DNA from: Peromyscus leucopus
Lineage: Eukaryota; Chordata; Mammalia; Rodentia; Cricetidae
Assembly (NCBI RefSeq): GCF_004664715.2
Contig: NC_051083.1
Coordinates: 95,509,920 to 95,573,919, forward strand
DNA: 64,000 nt
Reading direction: 5' to 3'
Part shown: positions 1-15,419 of the stretch, piece after piece
Position numbering within the stretch: position 1 is the stretch's first letter
Layout: every line of letters begins with the position of its first letter
Made by a program: the position numbers and the translations under genes
The notes under the pieces: generated by a model
What the model was told of the DNA's origin: nothing
Seen by the model: only the letters and a program-made list of their open reading frames with translations
Database searches by the model: none

Positions 1-343
1 TGCACATACGAACAAGGACAGTGGTAGAGCCAATAGAAACATGGGTTAATTAACATGTGATGGCCAAATATCACTGAGGAATACAAGGTTCGAGGAGCAC
101 AGACACACTCACCTATCAATTAGCTCTGTTTCCTTATTTATGCTGATCAGCGAGTTGGAGATATGAAATTATCTATACATTAGTTACAGAGTTCCGTGCC
201 AAAGTTAATGTCAAACGACTACATCTTCAGATGGCGCTTTCTCAAATGTCCATCCTATTTATGCTGCTTTCCCATTACTGAATCGGGTCATCATTTTTTT
301 GCTCGCATCCCACACACAAACACTCTCTACCTTTAAATGGAAG

Positions 344-512
344 AATGCAGGCACTTCTCTGAACATTTCACATTAATGCAACAACTATATATATCTAATA
401 TAACCGCTAGCGATGGCTGCCCTGCTGAGAGCATTGGCGTTAACAATGCCTCTTGTCCAAAAGATGAGTGAGCTCAGACACCAAGGGCATTGAGCACATG
501 ATCAGTTACTTG
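344..512 (-). CDS. ACSL4: ACSL4 exon 15, error-ridden copy
   Basis: The plus strand shows gcaggcacttctctgaacatttc, then gatggctgc, cttgtccaaaagatg, caccaag and gagcacatgatcag. These parallel the reverse complement expected for the exon encoding QSYVISFVVPNQKK through REAANAM. Boundaries are approximate. Only the terminal coding exon (KLERFEIPIK through MYGGK) is then missing, off the left edge. Confidence 0.5.
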
Positions 513-1209
513 CAATAAAGTTCAAACATATTACGAATAACCTATCCCTAAAGCCTCGCAGAGGGACCAGACACTAAATGTTAAAATTTTCCTGTTACAC
601 TATCATATTTTTCAGAGTTTAACACTACAATGTAGAAGCACAAAATGACCGAAGACTATTGAGTATAGAAAAAAAGAGAGAAATACTGACGCAGGTCACA
701 TAATCTACAAACAACGCAATCGCGGAGGTAACCTCCATCCCAAAATAACTCAAAAAACTAGATGACACAAAAAAAACACATCTGCGTAGCACAAATTTTT
801 ATCAATCCACAGAAATCACACTTCCTTGACATATGGTTTTACTACATTTCCGTTTTTTTAATCAAAGATCGAGCCTCAATGAGAGAGTAAATAATTCAAT
901 CAAAACCCAATCACCACGATAATCACCTCATGGTGATATGGTCTAAAAATAACTTGTATTACTTGATATAAACACACCTAGATATGCCTCAATTTTAAAA
1001 AAATAGATAATCACATTATGTATTCCACTGAAAGATGCATAAAATATTCATCTTTAACTTGATTAAAATTCTTCTATAGAAAACATACAATTTAAGTTAT
1101 TGTGCTCGAGTTCTATCTCACCAAAGACAAACATATGGAAAAACTGTGATAGTAATATGATGTTGTGGTTTGAGTATGTGTAGTAGTGGTCACGAGTTGT
1201 AACACTGGG

Positions 1210-1372
1210 CGGCTTTGCATTTAACATACATGTCGCACCAGTTGGTTCTTCCTTCCACTTGGTGGTCCCAGGATCAAAACTCGAGGCACATCAGGACTTG
1301 GCGACACATAGTGCACAATTAGACGGTAGGCTGCAGTCATCCATCTTACAACACCCTTCAGTTACCACCGTT
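1210..1372 (-). CDS. ACSL4: ACSL4 exon 14, error-ridden copy
   Basis: The plus strand shows ctttgcat, acatgtc, cagttggttcttc, ccactt, tcccaggat, aactc, acttg, ggctgcag, catccatc and accaccg in the order expected for the reverse complement of the exon encoding RWFCTGDIGEFHPDG through LIDNICAFAKS. That exon would carry the catalytic hinge region (TGD, DRKKD). The 127-residue open frame predicted on the plus strand here (1259-1642) is a chance product. Confidence 0.5.
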
Positions 1373-2002
1373 GTCTCTTTATTCTTGTACATTCGTACAC
1401 CCCAATATCGATGGTTAATGGGAGACTCTATAGTTACATTTAGTCTGAGCGACACAGCGAACGAAGACAACTCTACAATATCACCACTGAAAACCTATGG
1501 CCTAACCCAAGGAGCCATTCAAGGCTTACTCAGGCTACACAAAGACCCACTAAAGTACCCGACTCTTGTGGTACACACGGAGGGACGCTCAGAGAGAGAT
1601 TCAGAAACCAATCCGCAACATCATCAGAAGACCAATGCTTAAAGCCTTGGTTCTCTAAGTAAATCCATCAATGTGTCGGATTAGTAACACTAATCTAGAG
1701 GAGATCCTAGAGCTCAGAAGTTCTCCAGCCACAAAAACTTAAAGCACAGATCATAGTACCTCAAGAAAAGCCAAATGCATTCACAGCAAGGGAGAAGTGT
1801 ACGAGACGGATGGCCATGAGAAATGGAGAAATTTTGATCGAGGATTCCACACAACTTCATGAATACCCAGACAATTAAACTAAATTATCTGTGCAAGTAG
1901 TTGAAATTACGTACAATTCTATGTCTGCAGTAGTTCTGTTTGCAATGATTGTCGACATTAATTTAATAATCACCGTACACACATTAATACTATTTACTAT
2001 GA

Positions 2003-2165
2003 TGTTTCTCATTTTATTCCATGTGCTCACAGAGGGAAAAGTGGTGAGTAATATATCTTCTGTCTCCTAGCTCCTAATGTAAAAAGAAATCTCCAAGGAA
2101 TCCAACACACACGATTGGTAATTATCTGTTTCTGGGGTCTTCCCTCTCTAATGATGTTGCCCCTC
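2003..2165 (-). CDS. ACSL4: ACSL4 exon 13, error-ridden copy
   Basis: The plus strand shows in order tttctcatttta, ccatgtgctcacaga, taatatatcttctg, tgtaaaaag, atctccaagga, attggtaatta and tctgggg. These follow the reverse complement expected for the exon encoding GYTVHDKPNPRGEIVIGG through AEDYSVDENGQ, with insertions and some substitutions. Boundaries are approximate and no frame is open. The call depends on my recall of the ACSL4 coding sequence. Confidence 0.55.
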
Positions 2166-2751
2166 TTTATACATATTTTGCTAATATCAGCGTTTACGCG
2201 TACACAGTTACCCACTAGACGGGTCTTTACTATGAAATCTGCTCAGGGTCAAAAATCTTGTTAGCTCTTCCCTGTGACCTGACAAAAGAGCGGTCTTTTC
2301 GTTATGTCTCGATCTCAAGCACCAACACCACAACATAATCCACTTGAGAGTTACAAAAAAGGCGAAAGCTACAGCATTATAATCCCTATTTAGCACGAAA
2401 TTAGTAATCTTTTCCCCACTCATTGCCCAATACAAGAAAATAATACGCTACCCTAACTTAATCTAATCCAACACATATTTGTTGGTAGCTGACACATCGA
2501 GACATTTTCAAGCCCATATCCATATCTCTATCTAGGGAATAGAATGACAAAATTGGTTGGGTATGTACATTCCAATGGCATACCAAGCGAATCGCTTATT
2601 TGGTATGAGCTGGACAGATTCTCACTCAATGAAGAAGATCTAGAAAGTTCTCTACAGCACTCCACAGAAATCGTGGTTGCGAGCTGCATCTAGAGATCCC
2701 CTCATTAGTCACTGCGCACGATCGAGCTTGTAGATCAAAATCTTCATATTA

Positions 2752-2851
2752 CGTCTTTCCGTTTAGAGCCATTGTCGTGTTCAGCTTACAGACTGTTGTC
2801 ACAGCATGATAAAGAGGCAGCTCCCAACTCTTCAGTTAGTATAGTCAGTAA
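2752..2851 (-). CDS. ACSL4: ACSL4 exon 12, error-ridden copy
   Basis: On the minus strand an acceptor ctctacag is followed by TTACTGACTATACT, then AGAGTTGG, CCTCTT, TGCTGTGA, TAAGCT and TGGC. These are the ordered words expected for the exon encoding VTDYTTGRVGAPLICCE through KDWQE. About 100 nt stand where about 75 are expected, so most differences are inserted bases. No reading frame survives. The order and the splice acceptor make chance unlikely; see the findings for the interpretation as sequencing error. Confidence 0.75.
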
Positions 2852-3922
2852 CTGTAGAGATAAGGCCCAACCAACCATTACTAAACAATAGCTGCCCAAT
2901 TGTGCAACACCTGAGTCCAGCCTTAGATATCAATGCCAACCGAGTCCGAAAGAGCCACATGCTGAAGAGGCCACTCTTACGGCAAATGGCTACGCACCCT
3001 TAGCTGCAAAGCTCAGACACCTATACACCCTTTCGCCTTTAGAAGCGTGCTTGGACTCCCACATTTCCGCTCGAGTGCATTATGTCGGTGCCTTTTTGTC
3101 TGTGCGTTGTTATTCGATAGAGAAACTCAACATGTTACTCTTAACACAAATCTGCTACAATGAAGGACTGGTCACCAGTAACTGTGCATTAACTGAAATG
3201 CTCATGCAAAAGTACAAAGTGAGATGAGAGTATTTCGCTGCTTCTTCATCTCAGTCTTATGTTTGATTAATCTGCAGATGAATTGTCTTTAGTCTCCCAT
3301 TCTTGGGAAATAATGGCTGGCAGCAACCAGTCAACAAATAGATCGCATCCCTAGTAAATATGAAATTTACTACCAGTCGAGGTTAAGAACCAAACTCTGT
3401 CAAGAGAGAGATGACTGGTTTGCCTAGAGAGATTAAGACAGGTTGATTCAATCATAGCACCTCGATGAGCAGGAAATTCTGTCTTGTTTGTCTGAAGTGT
3501 TACCTCTTCCTGTGATGCGTGAATTAAGGATATGCTTAGAATCCAAAGTACATCCTCATGAAGATAGCCAGAGAGAGCGTGTTAGTTTATAGAGCTCTCT
3601 TCAATTAGCATCTGTCAGGCGGAGGGTGGGCTAGACGTGCCTAATAAAAGCAGAGGATGGACTAAAGGGCTGTCCTGTCATCTCAGAGCCAACTCAAGTA
3701 ATAAAGCGCAACCTGGTCAACCGATGGGAAGATCTGACTAAAGTTAAAGGCAGTAAACGTTGGAGGACTTCAAAGTTGACTAAGTGCTGGAATGATTTCA
3801 AAGACGTAATAATATTGATACAAACAAGAATTTAGCAGTAAGGTGACAGTGTGGAAAAAGGATATTAATTTTGGACATAACCAGAGTGAAGTGATAGTAA
3901 TCTCATTCAAAGAAAAGTTCCT

Positions 3923-4120
3923 AGGCTGCAGACATGGCTCAGATGTTAAGAGTCCTTGCTGTTCTTGCAGAGGACTGGATTTTAGCTCTGAGCACCAATC
4001 TCAGGAGGCTTACATACAAGCACCTGTAAATCTAGCCACAGGGCATCCAACATACTCTTCTGGTCTCTGTGCATGTTCCACTAACATGCTCTTGCACACA
4101 CACAAACACATGATTAAAAC
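3923..4120 (+). mobile_element. diverged B3-type SINE
   Basis: Has ggctgcagacatggctcag, a gctgttcttgcagaggac box and a gctcttgcacacacac tail, the B3 layout, with many substitutions. It is the first recognisable repeat after the low-fidelity block. Confidence 0.65.
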
Positions 4121-4139
4121 AGAAGTCATTTTGTACTTA

Positions 4140-4309
4140 GAATTTTTTTCATATGATTTTCATATATTTTTGATGATATTCTATTCCCTCCCCAACTCCT
4201 CCTCACCTCCCTATCCACCCAACTCCATAAAAACAACAAAAAATAAAAATTAAAACAAACAAAAATCACTAAGACAATCCCCCAAGAAATATGCGTGCGT
4301 GCGCGTATA

Positions 4310-4359
<50 letters not shown>

Positions 4360-4480
4360 TCCATTTTGTGTTGGCCAACTACTCATGGGCATGAGACGTG
4401 TCCTTGAGTGTAATACTCTATTGAATAAAAATTTTCCTTTTACTAGCTGACATCAATTCGGCTAATTCAGAACTCAGAGA
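4140..4480 (-). mobile_element. rodent L1 3'UTR fragment, reversed
   Basis: Contains the reversed Lx-type 3' end: cctcccaactcctcc-like tract, A-rich stretch, (AC)n, then tgttggccaactactcatgg and gagacgtgtccttgagtg. Confidence 0.65.
4315..4357. repeat. (AC)n microsatellite
   Basis: About 21 uninterrupted AC units, following a short gcgtgcgcgtatac alternating stretch, inside the reversed L1 3'UTR. Confidence 0.95.
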
Positions 4481-4542
4481 CTGGGACGCATATAACAGCT
4501 ACACAGGTTCAAACCAGGAAAAAAAAAGTATTCCTATAACCT

Positions 4543-4744
4543 CAGTGTTTCTCAACCTGGCATGATGTCGTGTGCTAAGGAGATATGTGGCAATATTTCG
4601 AATATGTTTCATTTTGACAGTGTGGGTGAGCAAGTTACTACTAGCAATATGACTGTTAACATCCTTCAGTGGACGAGAGAGAACGCAACAACAAAGAATT
4701 ATGTGGTTCAAAAATGTGAAGAGGGTCAAGGATGAGACACCCTG
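4543..4744 (+). mobile_element. MER5A-like hAT-Charlie DNA transposon relic
   Basis: Begins cagtgtttctcaacctgg, has a tgtggcaatatttcgaa segment, aacatcctt, then acaacaaagaattatgtgg, and ends near accctg. These are the terminal repeats and internal words of MER5A, old and diverged. Confidence 0.7.
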
Positions 4745-5030
4745 CCTTGGGGAATTGAAGGTAACAAAAGACAAAGCAAAAAAGAGGGATGTGAGAGGGA
4801 TACTTCATCCCAAGGTCACAAGTGTACACAGTGATTATTGAGATCATACGATCGTCAAACTTTCTATCTGTGTGCATGCCCACCGACTGGTGATGCTCTC
4901 AACTTGGACTAGAGAACCTTCTTTTTGCAGTGGGTAATGGTTAATTCAGAGAATCATAGCTGCTTAAAGCACCTAGTGTAAGTAGCCATGAGAACACAGC
5001 CATGGAGGAATCATCTATAACAGGGGGTCT

Positions 5031-5245
5031 CCACCTCTGGGTCATGACCCTTTCAACAAACCATATCTCCAAAAATATTTACATTATTGCCCTTTCAATG
5101 AACCTCTGTCTTCAAAAATACCTACATAACAGAAGCAAAATTATAGTTATGAAGTAGCAATGAAAATAATTGTATGGTTGGGGGTCAGCACACCATGAGG
5201 AACTGTATTCATGGGTCACATCATCAGGAAGGTTGAGGACCACTG
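5031..5245 (+). mobile_element. URR1-type rodent hAT transposon
   Basis: Contains cacctctgggtcatgaccc, agcaaaattatagttatgaagtagca, tgtatggttgggggtcagcac and ends aaggttgaggaccactg, the non-autonomous rodent URR1 layout with inverted ends. Confidence 0.8.
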
Positions 5246-5311
5246 AGCTCAACCTTCTTCCATCCAGTGCACAGGAACATCTCATAAGAGGGAGTAGAAA
5301 GAATGTAAGAG

Positions 5312-5312
<1 letters not shown>

Positions 5313-5370
<58 letters not shown>

Positions 5371-5384
5371 GAAAGAGAGAGAGA
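5313..5384. repeat. (GT)n with GA-rich tail
   Basis: About 27 GT units to 5366, followed by aaaagaaagagagagagag. The open frames predicted here are translations of the repeat. Confidence 0.95.
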
Positions 5385-5790
5385 GAAATGGTATTTTCTG
5401 AACATGACATGACTGTTGCACATATCAACTCACAGCAGCTGTATTTCCTGCACAAGACTAAACCAGTCAAAATTCCAAAGGGTCCCTAAGACCCCACCCT
5501 TGGCAAAGGAGCTATTGGGTAATAACAGCTGCTGAGATAGGAAAATGCATTACCCTCTGGGAACACAGACATCCTCCGTGGGCTTACAGCTATCAATAAT
5601 AAAAATAGGGGAGAAAGAGCAAAGAGCCCTAAGGGAAGCTAGAGGGATATAGTGGGATATATACGGATCTGACAAAAAAATCTGTTGCATTAATGTACGA
5701 AATTTGAATGAAAAAACATTATTTTTAAAAAGTGCTTAAAGAAAGAAAATTAAACCAACATGACAGAATTATGAGGCTTAAATTATTTTT

Positions 5791-5924
5791 TAAGGTTTCT
5801 CTGTGTAGCTTTGCGCCTTTCCTGGATCTTGCTCCGTAGACCAGGCTGGCCTCCAACTCACAGAGGTACACCTGCCTCTGCCTCCCAAGTGCTGGGATTA
5901 AAGGCATGTGCCACTACTGCCCGG
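5791..5924 (-). mobile_element. B1 SINE (reversed)
   Basis: ggtttctctgtgtagctttgcgcc through gggattaaaggcatgtgccac and ctgcccgg, a 7SL-derived B1 read backwards. Confidence 0.9.
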
Positions 5925-6376
5925 AAAAAGAAAAAAGAAAAAAAAAAAGAAATATGAAAAAAAAATATGACGCTTAAAATATTTATGAAACTAATCCTAG
6001 GTAGGTTTATAACAAACCTTGTATTACTCAAAAGGAATCATAAGGTAAGTTCCTAATGCTGAAGACATGCATTTCAGACAGAGGTCTATGGGCTAGAACT
6101 GATCTGAAAGCCTTCTCCCTGAGGACTAGCTTTCATGGTACCAGAAGCTGCCTCACTAACTTCATTTACAAAACAACTCCTGCACTTAATGTTCAGGGAA
6201 TACTGTGGTAAAAGGAGCCAGAGGATCAGGGAATTGACTGTGCAATCATGTCTCCAAGTAATGTGAGAAGCTATATCCATGAAAATCTCACCAACATGAC
6301 TGCCTAAACATGAGCTGATCAAGGACAACAGGCATGTCAAATTGGACAGGGAAAAGACCAGGAGGCCTCAACTCTA

Positions 6377-6667
<291 letters not shown>

Positions 6668-6833
6668 TCACACTGTCACACACTTTTCTTGGTACCCGGC
6701 TAACTTATAAATAGTTCTCAAAAGTGGCTGGACACGAACATTTCCAAATATGATGGCAATGGGAGGGAGGGTGATACAGGACGAAACAGAACGCGATAGA
6801 GGTTCAAAATCCAGGGTCTTTGAAATGTACTTA

Positions 6834-7193
<360 letters not shown>

Positions 7194-7291
7194 CTAAAAC
7201 AAAATACAAATTTCATTTTAAAAAGACTCAGTGCAAGTATAAGATTTACTTTGGTTCAACATGCTAAGTTGATCTAAAATATTAAAAAACA

Positions 7292-7480
7292 GGGCTGGAG
7301 AGATGGCTCAGTGGTTAAGAGCACCGACTGCTCTTCCAGGTCCTGAGTTTGATTCCCAGCAACCACATGGTGGCTCACAACCACCTGCAATTAGATCTGG
7401 TGCCTTCTTCTGGCCTGCAAGGACACATGCAGACAGAACACTAAACATAATAAAAAAAAATAAACCTTTAAAAAAGGCTT
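7292..7480 (+). mobile_element. B2 SINE
   Basis: gggctggagagatggctcagtgg start with pol III box words, cagcaaccacatggtggctc core, and ataataaaaaaaaataaacc tail. Confidence 0.92.
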
Positions 7481-7585
7481 AAAAAATATTTTTAAAAAAC
7501 AAACAAACAAACAAATAACCCTTAGGTGATTAACAGACCCTCAACTGGTCAACGTGCAGAAAAGTCTGGAGTGTTCTGCTGTAAA

Positions 7586-7656
7586 TGAGATATAACCCCC
7601 CCCCTCCAGAGAGGGAGGGAGGGAGGGAGAGGGGGAGAGAGGGAGGGGGAGAAGAG
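7586..7656. repeat. C-run and (GGGA)n purine-rich tract
   Basis: ccccccccctcc followed by repeated gagggagggaggg units to gagggggagaag. Confidence 0.85.
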
Positions 7657-7781
7657 AACTCACAATGACTGTAACATGCCAAAGACCTATGCAAGATCAA
7701 GCCAAACAAAATACCACCACGGAGGCAGGGCACAAAATCCTACTAGCAGTGTAGAAAGTATTGGCCTTTGAGAGCTGCTGG

Positions 7782-7995
7782 AAGAGGGAGAGTCAGTTTT
7801 CTTTAACGGTGTGACCCTGGGTAAGTCAACCACACGGGCCCCATAAACTCGATAGTTTAAAACAACAACAACAAAGTGAATCTAAACTCAAGGTTGGGTT
7901 GGCAGGGAGACAAGAATACTGGAAGGAATTGGGGGAGGAGAGTGAGTATGATCAAAATGTACTGTATTATTCTCAAAGAACTTAATAAAATTTCG
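7782..7995 (+). mobile_element. L1 3' end, internally deleted
   Basis: gagggagagtcagttttc near the start and ggaattgggggaggag with atgatcaaaatgtactgtatt and aacttaataaaattt at the end, all characteristic of rodent L1 3'UTR; the middle is shortened. Confidence 0.65.
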
Positions 7996-9027
7996 TGTAA
8001 AAATCTTAGCACAGAAAGAATTCATTCATTCAGCTCTGATAGTTTTTTCAAAAAGTTATTTCAAATAAATTCCCTTATTTTCATATAGCAGCAAAATACG
8101 TAACTGTGTTGAATCAAATCATGATACTTTTCTCTTTATTACTATGACCATGGCAGGGGTCTTAACCATTTCCTAAAAATCGTATAAAGATTAAAAATAT
8201 AAACTTCTTGCTGGTAGTTACTTGATAAATTAGAAGTAGGGCAAGGTTTGGGCTAATATGTATAAGGCAAAAACAAACACCTCCATCACTAAGTGATGAT
8301 TTAAAAAACACTCAGCAAATTATTACAATAAAGCACAACTGTTCATAAATATCTGGTTCTAAATATTGAAGGCATCAGTCAGCAGTATGACTTACGTTGT
8401 GCTATAATAACTAAATTTATGGATGTTTCTTCCATTATTAAAGCCAAGCCACATACAAATGGAGGTCAGTAGAATCATTCCATAAAAGCTGCCAACATAG
8501 CGAAGCATGGTACACATAAAGCTGTCTTCTCCACTGCCACAAAAGGATTCACTACTATATCCCTGGTCTTTTTCTGATAAGTCTGCGACTGAGAACCCTC
8601 AGGGTTTTCCCTCAGGGAAACACTTTAACATACTAGAACACCCCCTTTATAAGCTCCAGGGCCCAAAAAATATGGACACAAAAGCAAACAGATGGGCAGG
8701 AGGTGTGGGAACCACTTCCATGGCTTCCTAATCGTGCCCACGGAAGGTCTTGGGACTCAGATGTGCAACAGTCACACAGTGGCAGGATTTATAGTTCGCT
8801 CATCAAACCACTTCCCATCTCAAGCGAACGAACGATATACCACGTTCCAGCCAGTTATCTGTACTTCCAAGCAGTGTCATATTCTGCATTCTCTTTGTAA
8901 ATATCTACAATGCTAAAGCTTACATCATCTAGGAATGCAACAAACTCAGAAAACAATCTCCCGGGGGGAGGGGGGAATCTAAATGAAGAGTTCTTTTAAA
9001 AAGCCCACCCATAGACGAACAAGAGGG

Positions 9028-9440
9028 GTCAGGATCATGATGGGAAAAACCAGAGACAGCTGACCCAAGCGAGTGGGAGCTCATGGACTCTGGGACCGCA
9101 ATAGGCCCTCTGAATGTGGGTGACAGTTGTATGGCTTGATGTGTTTGTGAGTCCCCTGGCAATGGGGCCAGGACTTATCCTGGGTCTAGGAACTGGCTTT
9201 TTAGAGCCTGTTCCCTATGGTGCAATGCCTTACTCGGCCTTGATGCAGGGGAAGGGGTTAGGTCCCGCCCCAACTTGGTATGCTAGCTTGTGTTGACTAC
9301 CCCAAGGCCTTACCCACTATGAAAAGGAGATGGCAGTGGGATGGGAGGGGGAGATGGAGGGGAACAGGAGAAGGGGAGGGAGGAGGAACAGGGTTTGGTA
9401 TGTGAAAAGAATGAAAAAATTTTTAAATAAAATTATTTTA
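9028..9440 (+). mobile_element. 5'-truncated L1 3'UTR insertion with target duplication
   Basis: Contains gctgacccaagcgagtggg, ccctctgaatgtgggtgac, a G-rich polypurine tract and an A/T-rich tail with aataaaa. It is flanked by an imperfect direct repeat of about 30 nt: ttttaaaaagcccacc at 8996 and at 9436. Confidence 0.8.
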
Positions 9441-10759
9441 AAAAAGCCCACCTATAGAGCAACAGGAGGATTTAAGGAAAGCAACCAGGTCTGATGTACC
9501 ACGGACTATTTACTATCCTTCAGTTTGAGGAACATAAGGAAGTATCACCGTCAATATGAACAAGGACAGCAGCCATGGAGAGGACCTGATACAACCAATG
9601 GGAAAGAGACGGTCCAACAAGTCCTGGACAGCTAGCTGATGAACTCATAGCCCAGTAGGAGGGAATAGGAAAAATAAACCTGTTAGGAGGGTCTTCAGTT
9701 GTCCTAATCCAAACAACAGTCACAGGGACTAAGGGAAGCCTAGATGAGTCTAGATGCATCTGTGATTTCCAGAGATCACGTGATCACGAGGGCTCTGAGC
9801 AAGCCAATGGTTTAAACCACTAATAGATTCAAGTTTTGACTATATTACTGGGAAACTGTGGTGCTTTGGAATCATTTCCTCATTTATCAAGCCCAAAGCC
9901 TCTCCATTCAGTTTGAAAACTTGGCAAATGCTACAGTACCTCTAAATAACAGGACAAAATCTTTTCGGGGCTACTCTAGCTCTAATAATTTTTGTAGAAA
10001 AAAATTTAAGGACAACAAAGTATTTCACATCTGTAATGCTTAGAAAATTTGGACTGAACAAAATATCATCTAAATCTCAGACTTTCCATGCACAAAAATA
10101 ACTTGTGAAGATACTAGGCTATGTCTGGAAGTTTGATTCTAACACAAGCAGTAGTAATAAACTCTCCCTGTGGTTTGCCAAGTGTAAGTAAATGTGCTAG
10201 AACATGACAGATTTATGCACATCTGAAACACTACATTAGACCTTTCAACTCATCGTTATATGGCTTTAGATGTAACATCTGTTCTTTTTAAAAGCAGCAT
10301 TTCGGTTAAAGATTTTACATCTATGAAATAGAACAGTACTCCTGTGGCAGCTTTTGGAAATTGGTAGATTTCTTTAGGAAGTACTTCCAGGAAGATGATA
10401 GGTCAGATGCTGCATCATGTGATGGAGTGAGTGAGAAGTGCTGCCTGTTAGTTAAGACTCAGCTCTGTCACCAACCTGTCCCAGAACCTCAGTTCTCTGG
10501 GATGACACAGGGCCTGATTGTTCTTAATTATAAGATTAAACGTAATGATCTAGGGAGTACATATCTACCTTAAGATATTAGGACCATGCCTCAATTCTAG
10601 GCACTTTGAAGGTCATTTTCATCTTGAATTTCCAAGCATCAGCAAATACTCACAGGTATACATTCCAGCCTTGTTACTTCTATGATTTTAAGGATTATCT
10701 ATGCCAATATTCCAAAGTAAAATTATGCTTCAAGTGTACACAAATACCTAAAAGAATTA

Positions 10760-12608
<1,849 letters not shown>

Positions 12609-12641
12609 CTATTGGTCATAAAGCTGAGGGAGCCTCTCTTA

Positions 12642-14315
<1,674 letters not shown>

Positions 14316-14454
14316 CGTTTTCTGGCTTGGATCCCAACTCTTCCACTGATTGCATGCTGTGAATCTCAAACCCTTCAGGGTACTCTGCTTTATTGATAGT
14401 CTTATTATCCACATAAATGATGTGTTTAACACAATTGATATCTAATAAAGCCGC
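14316..14454 (-). CDS. ACSL4: ACSL4 exon 6: residues 214-259
   Basis: The acceptor gttcaacag and donor GTAAGT bound 139 nt encoding [18 protein letters not shown] through [12 protein letters not shown], plus one base. The human equivalents I recall are TALLDISC and LGSNPEN, so this is among the more variable parts of the protein. Confidence 0.95.
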
Positions 14455-15100
14455 CTGTTGAACGGAAATAAAAGCCAGCTATTCAATTTGGCACACCATC
14501 AAAATTAATACTAAATGATAGGACTGAAAATATTTACTAAGTAAATTTCACTGTGGTAATTATAGACAAATTCCAAGTGCTCTAATATTGTAATCATATT
14601 AAATAAACCACCCACATCTTTAGGAAGAAACGTACTAAGACCAAAACATTTAAAAATAATAGCAACTATATTAAGATGCTAAGAGCCAGGCAATATAAAA
14701 ATATGTAAAACTCGATTAACAAAATTTTAAATGGAGCAGGAAAGGAGTACATGTATATTTTCCTTACTAGTGTATGTTCTCTTTTTGTTTCTTATCATTC
14801 TGATCATGTACCTGTCTCTTAAGATCTTAATGTAGCTTGTCACAAAATGCACCTCCATAAGCCCCATTATAACCACAAAGCAAAAACCAATGTTAGGCAA
14901 ACAAAAATAAAAAGCAAGGGCCCAAAATATATCAGTAGAGTGAAGCAGTTAACCACACACGGACTCGAAGGGAGAGAGATCAGACCTCACCCAAATTAGA
15001 AAACACGCCACAGAATAGCTGTAGTAACCTACCTTCTGATAGTTAAATGATTAACGTTAAAAGACAGAACTACTGAATGGATTATTACGATTACCTAGCT

Positions 15101-15242
15101 GGCCGGTGGTGGCACACACCTTTAATTTGAGCACTCGGGAGGCAGAGGCAGGCAGATTTCTGTGAATTCAAAGACAGCCTGGTTTACAGAGCTAGTTCCA
15201 AGATAGCCAAAGCTATCTATCTTGAAACCCTGGCTCGAAAAA
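15101..15242 (+). mobile_element. B1 SINE, diverged
   Basis: gctggccggtggtggcacacacc start, then gagcactcgggaggcagaggc and tgaaaccctggctcg. Confidence 0.88.
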
Positions 15243-15419
15243 TGAAATAAATAAATACATACTCCATGATAGACAATTAGATAGGACACAAAACAAGTTC
15301 CAACAAACTCTTAAAAGTTAAAAATATGTCAAGTATCTATTCTGACCATAGTACAATAATTAGTCATAAATTACACAAATATGAAAATTAAACTCAATGG
15401 GTCAATAAAAAAAAAATCA

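Larger units (their letters stand above)
1..3800. other. low-fidelity sequence block (ACSL4 exons 12-15 and introns)
   Basis: This block differs from everything to its right. It has no recognisable SINE or L1 in 3.8 kb, whereas elsewhere one occurs about every kilobase. By hand count there are 13 CpG in 1-600 against 2 in the clean intron stretch 13441-14040. The ACSL4 exons inside it are expanded by inserted bases. It gives way to ordinary sequence at about 3.75-3.92 kb, where a B3 SINE becomes readable. Likely an assembly patch built from raw single-molecule reads. Confidence 0.7.

Noticed and set aside
1259..1642. 127-residue open frame in the low-fidelity block
   Set aside because: No domain or composition typical of protein; it overlaps the noisy antisense of ACSL4 exon 14, and the surrounding sequence is unreliable.
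5112..5470. His/Thr- and Val/Cys-repeat 'proteins'
   Set aside because: Translations of the (GT)n microsatellite; the same applies at 4126, 26189, 39291 and 39460.
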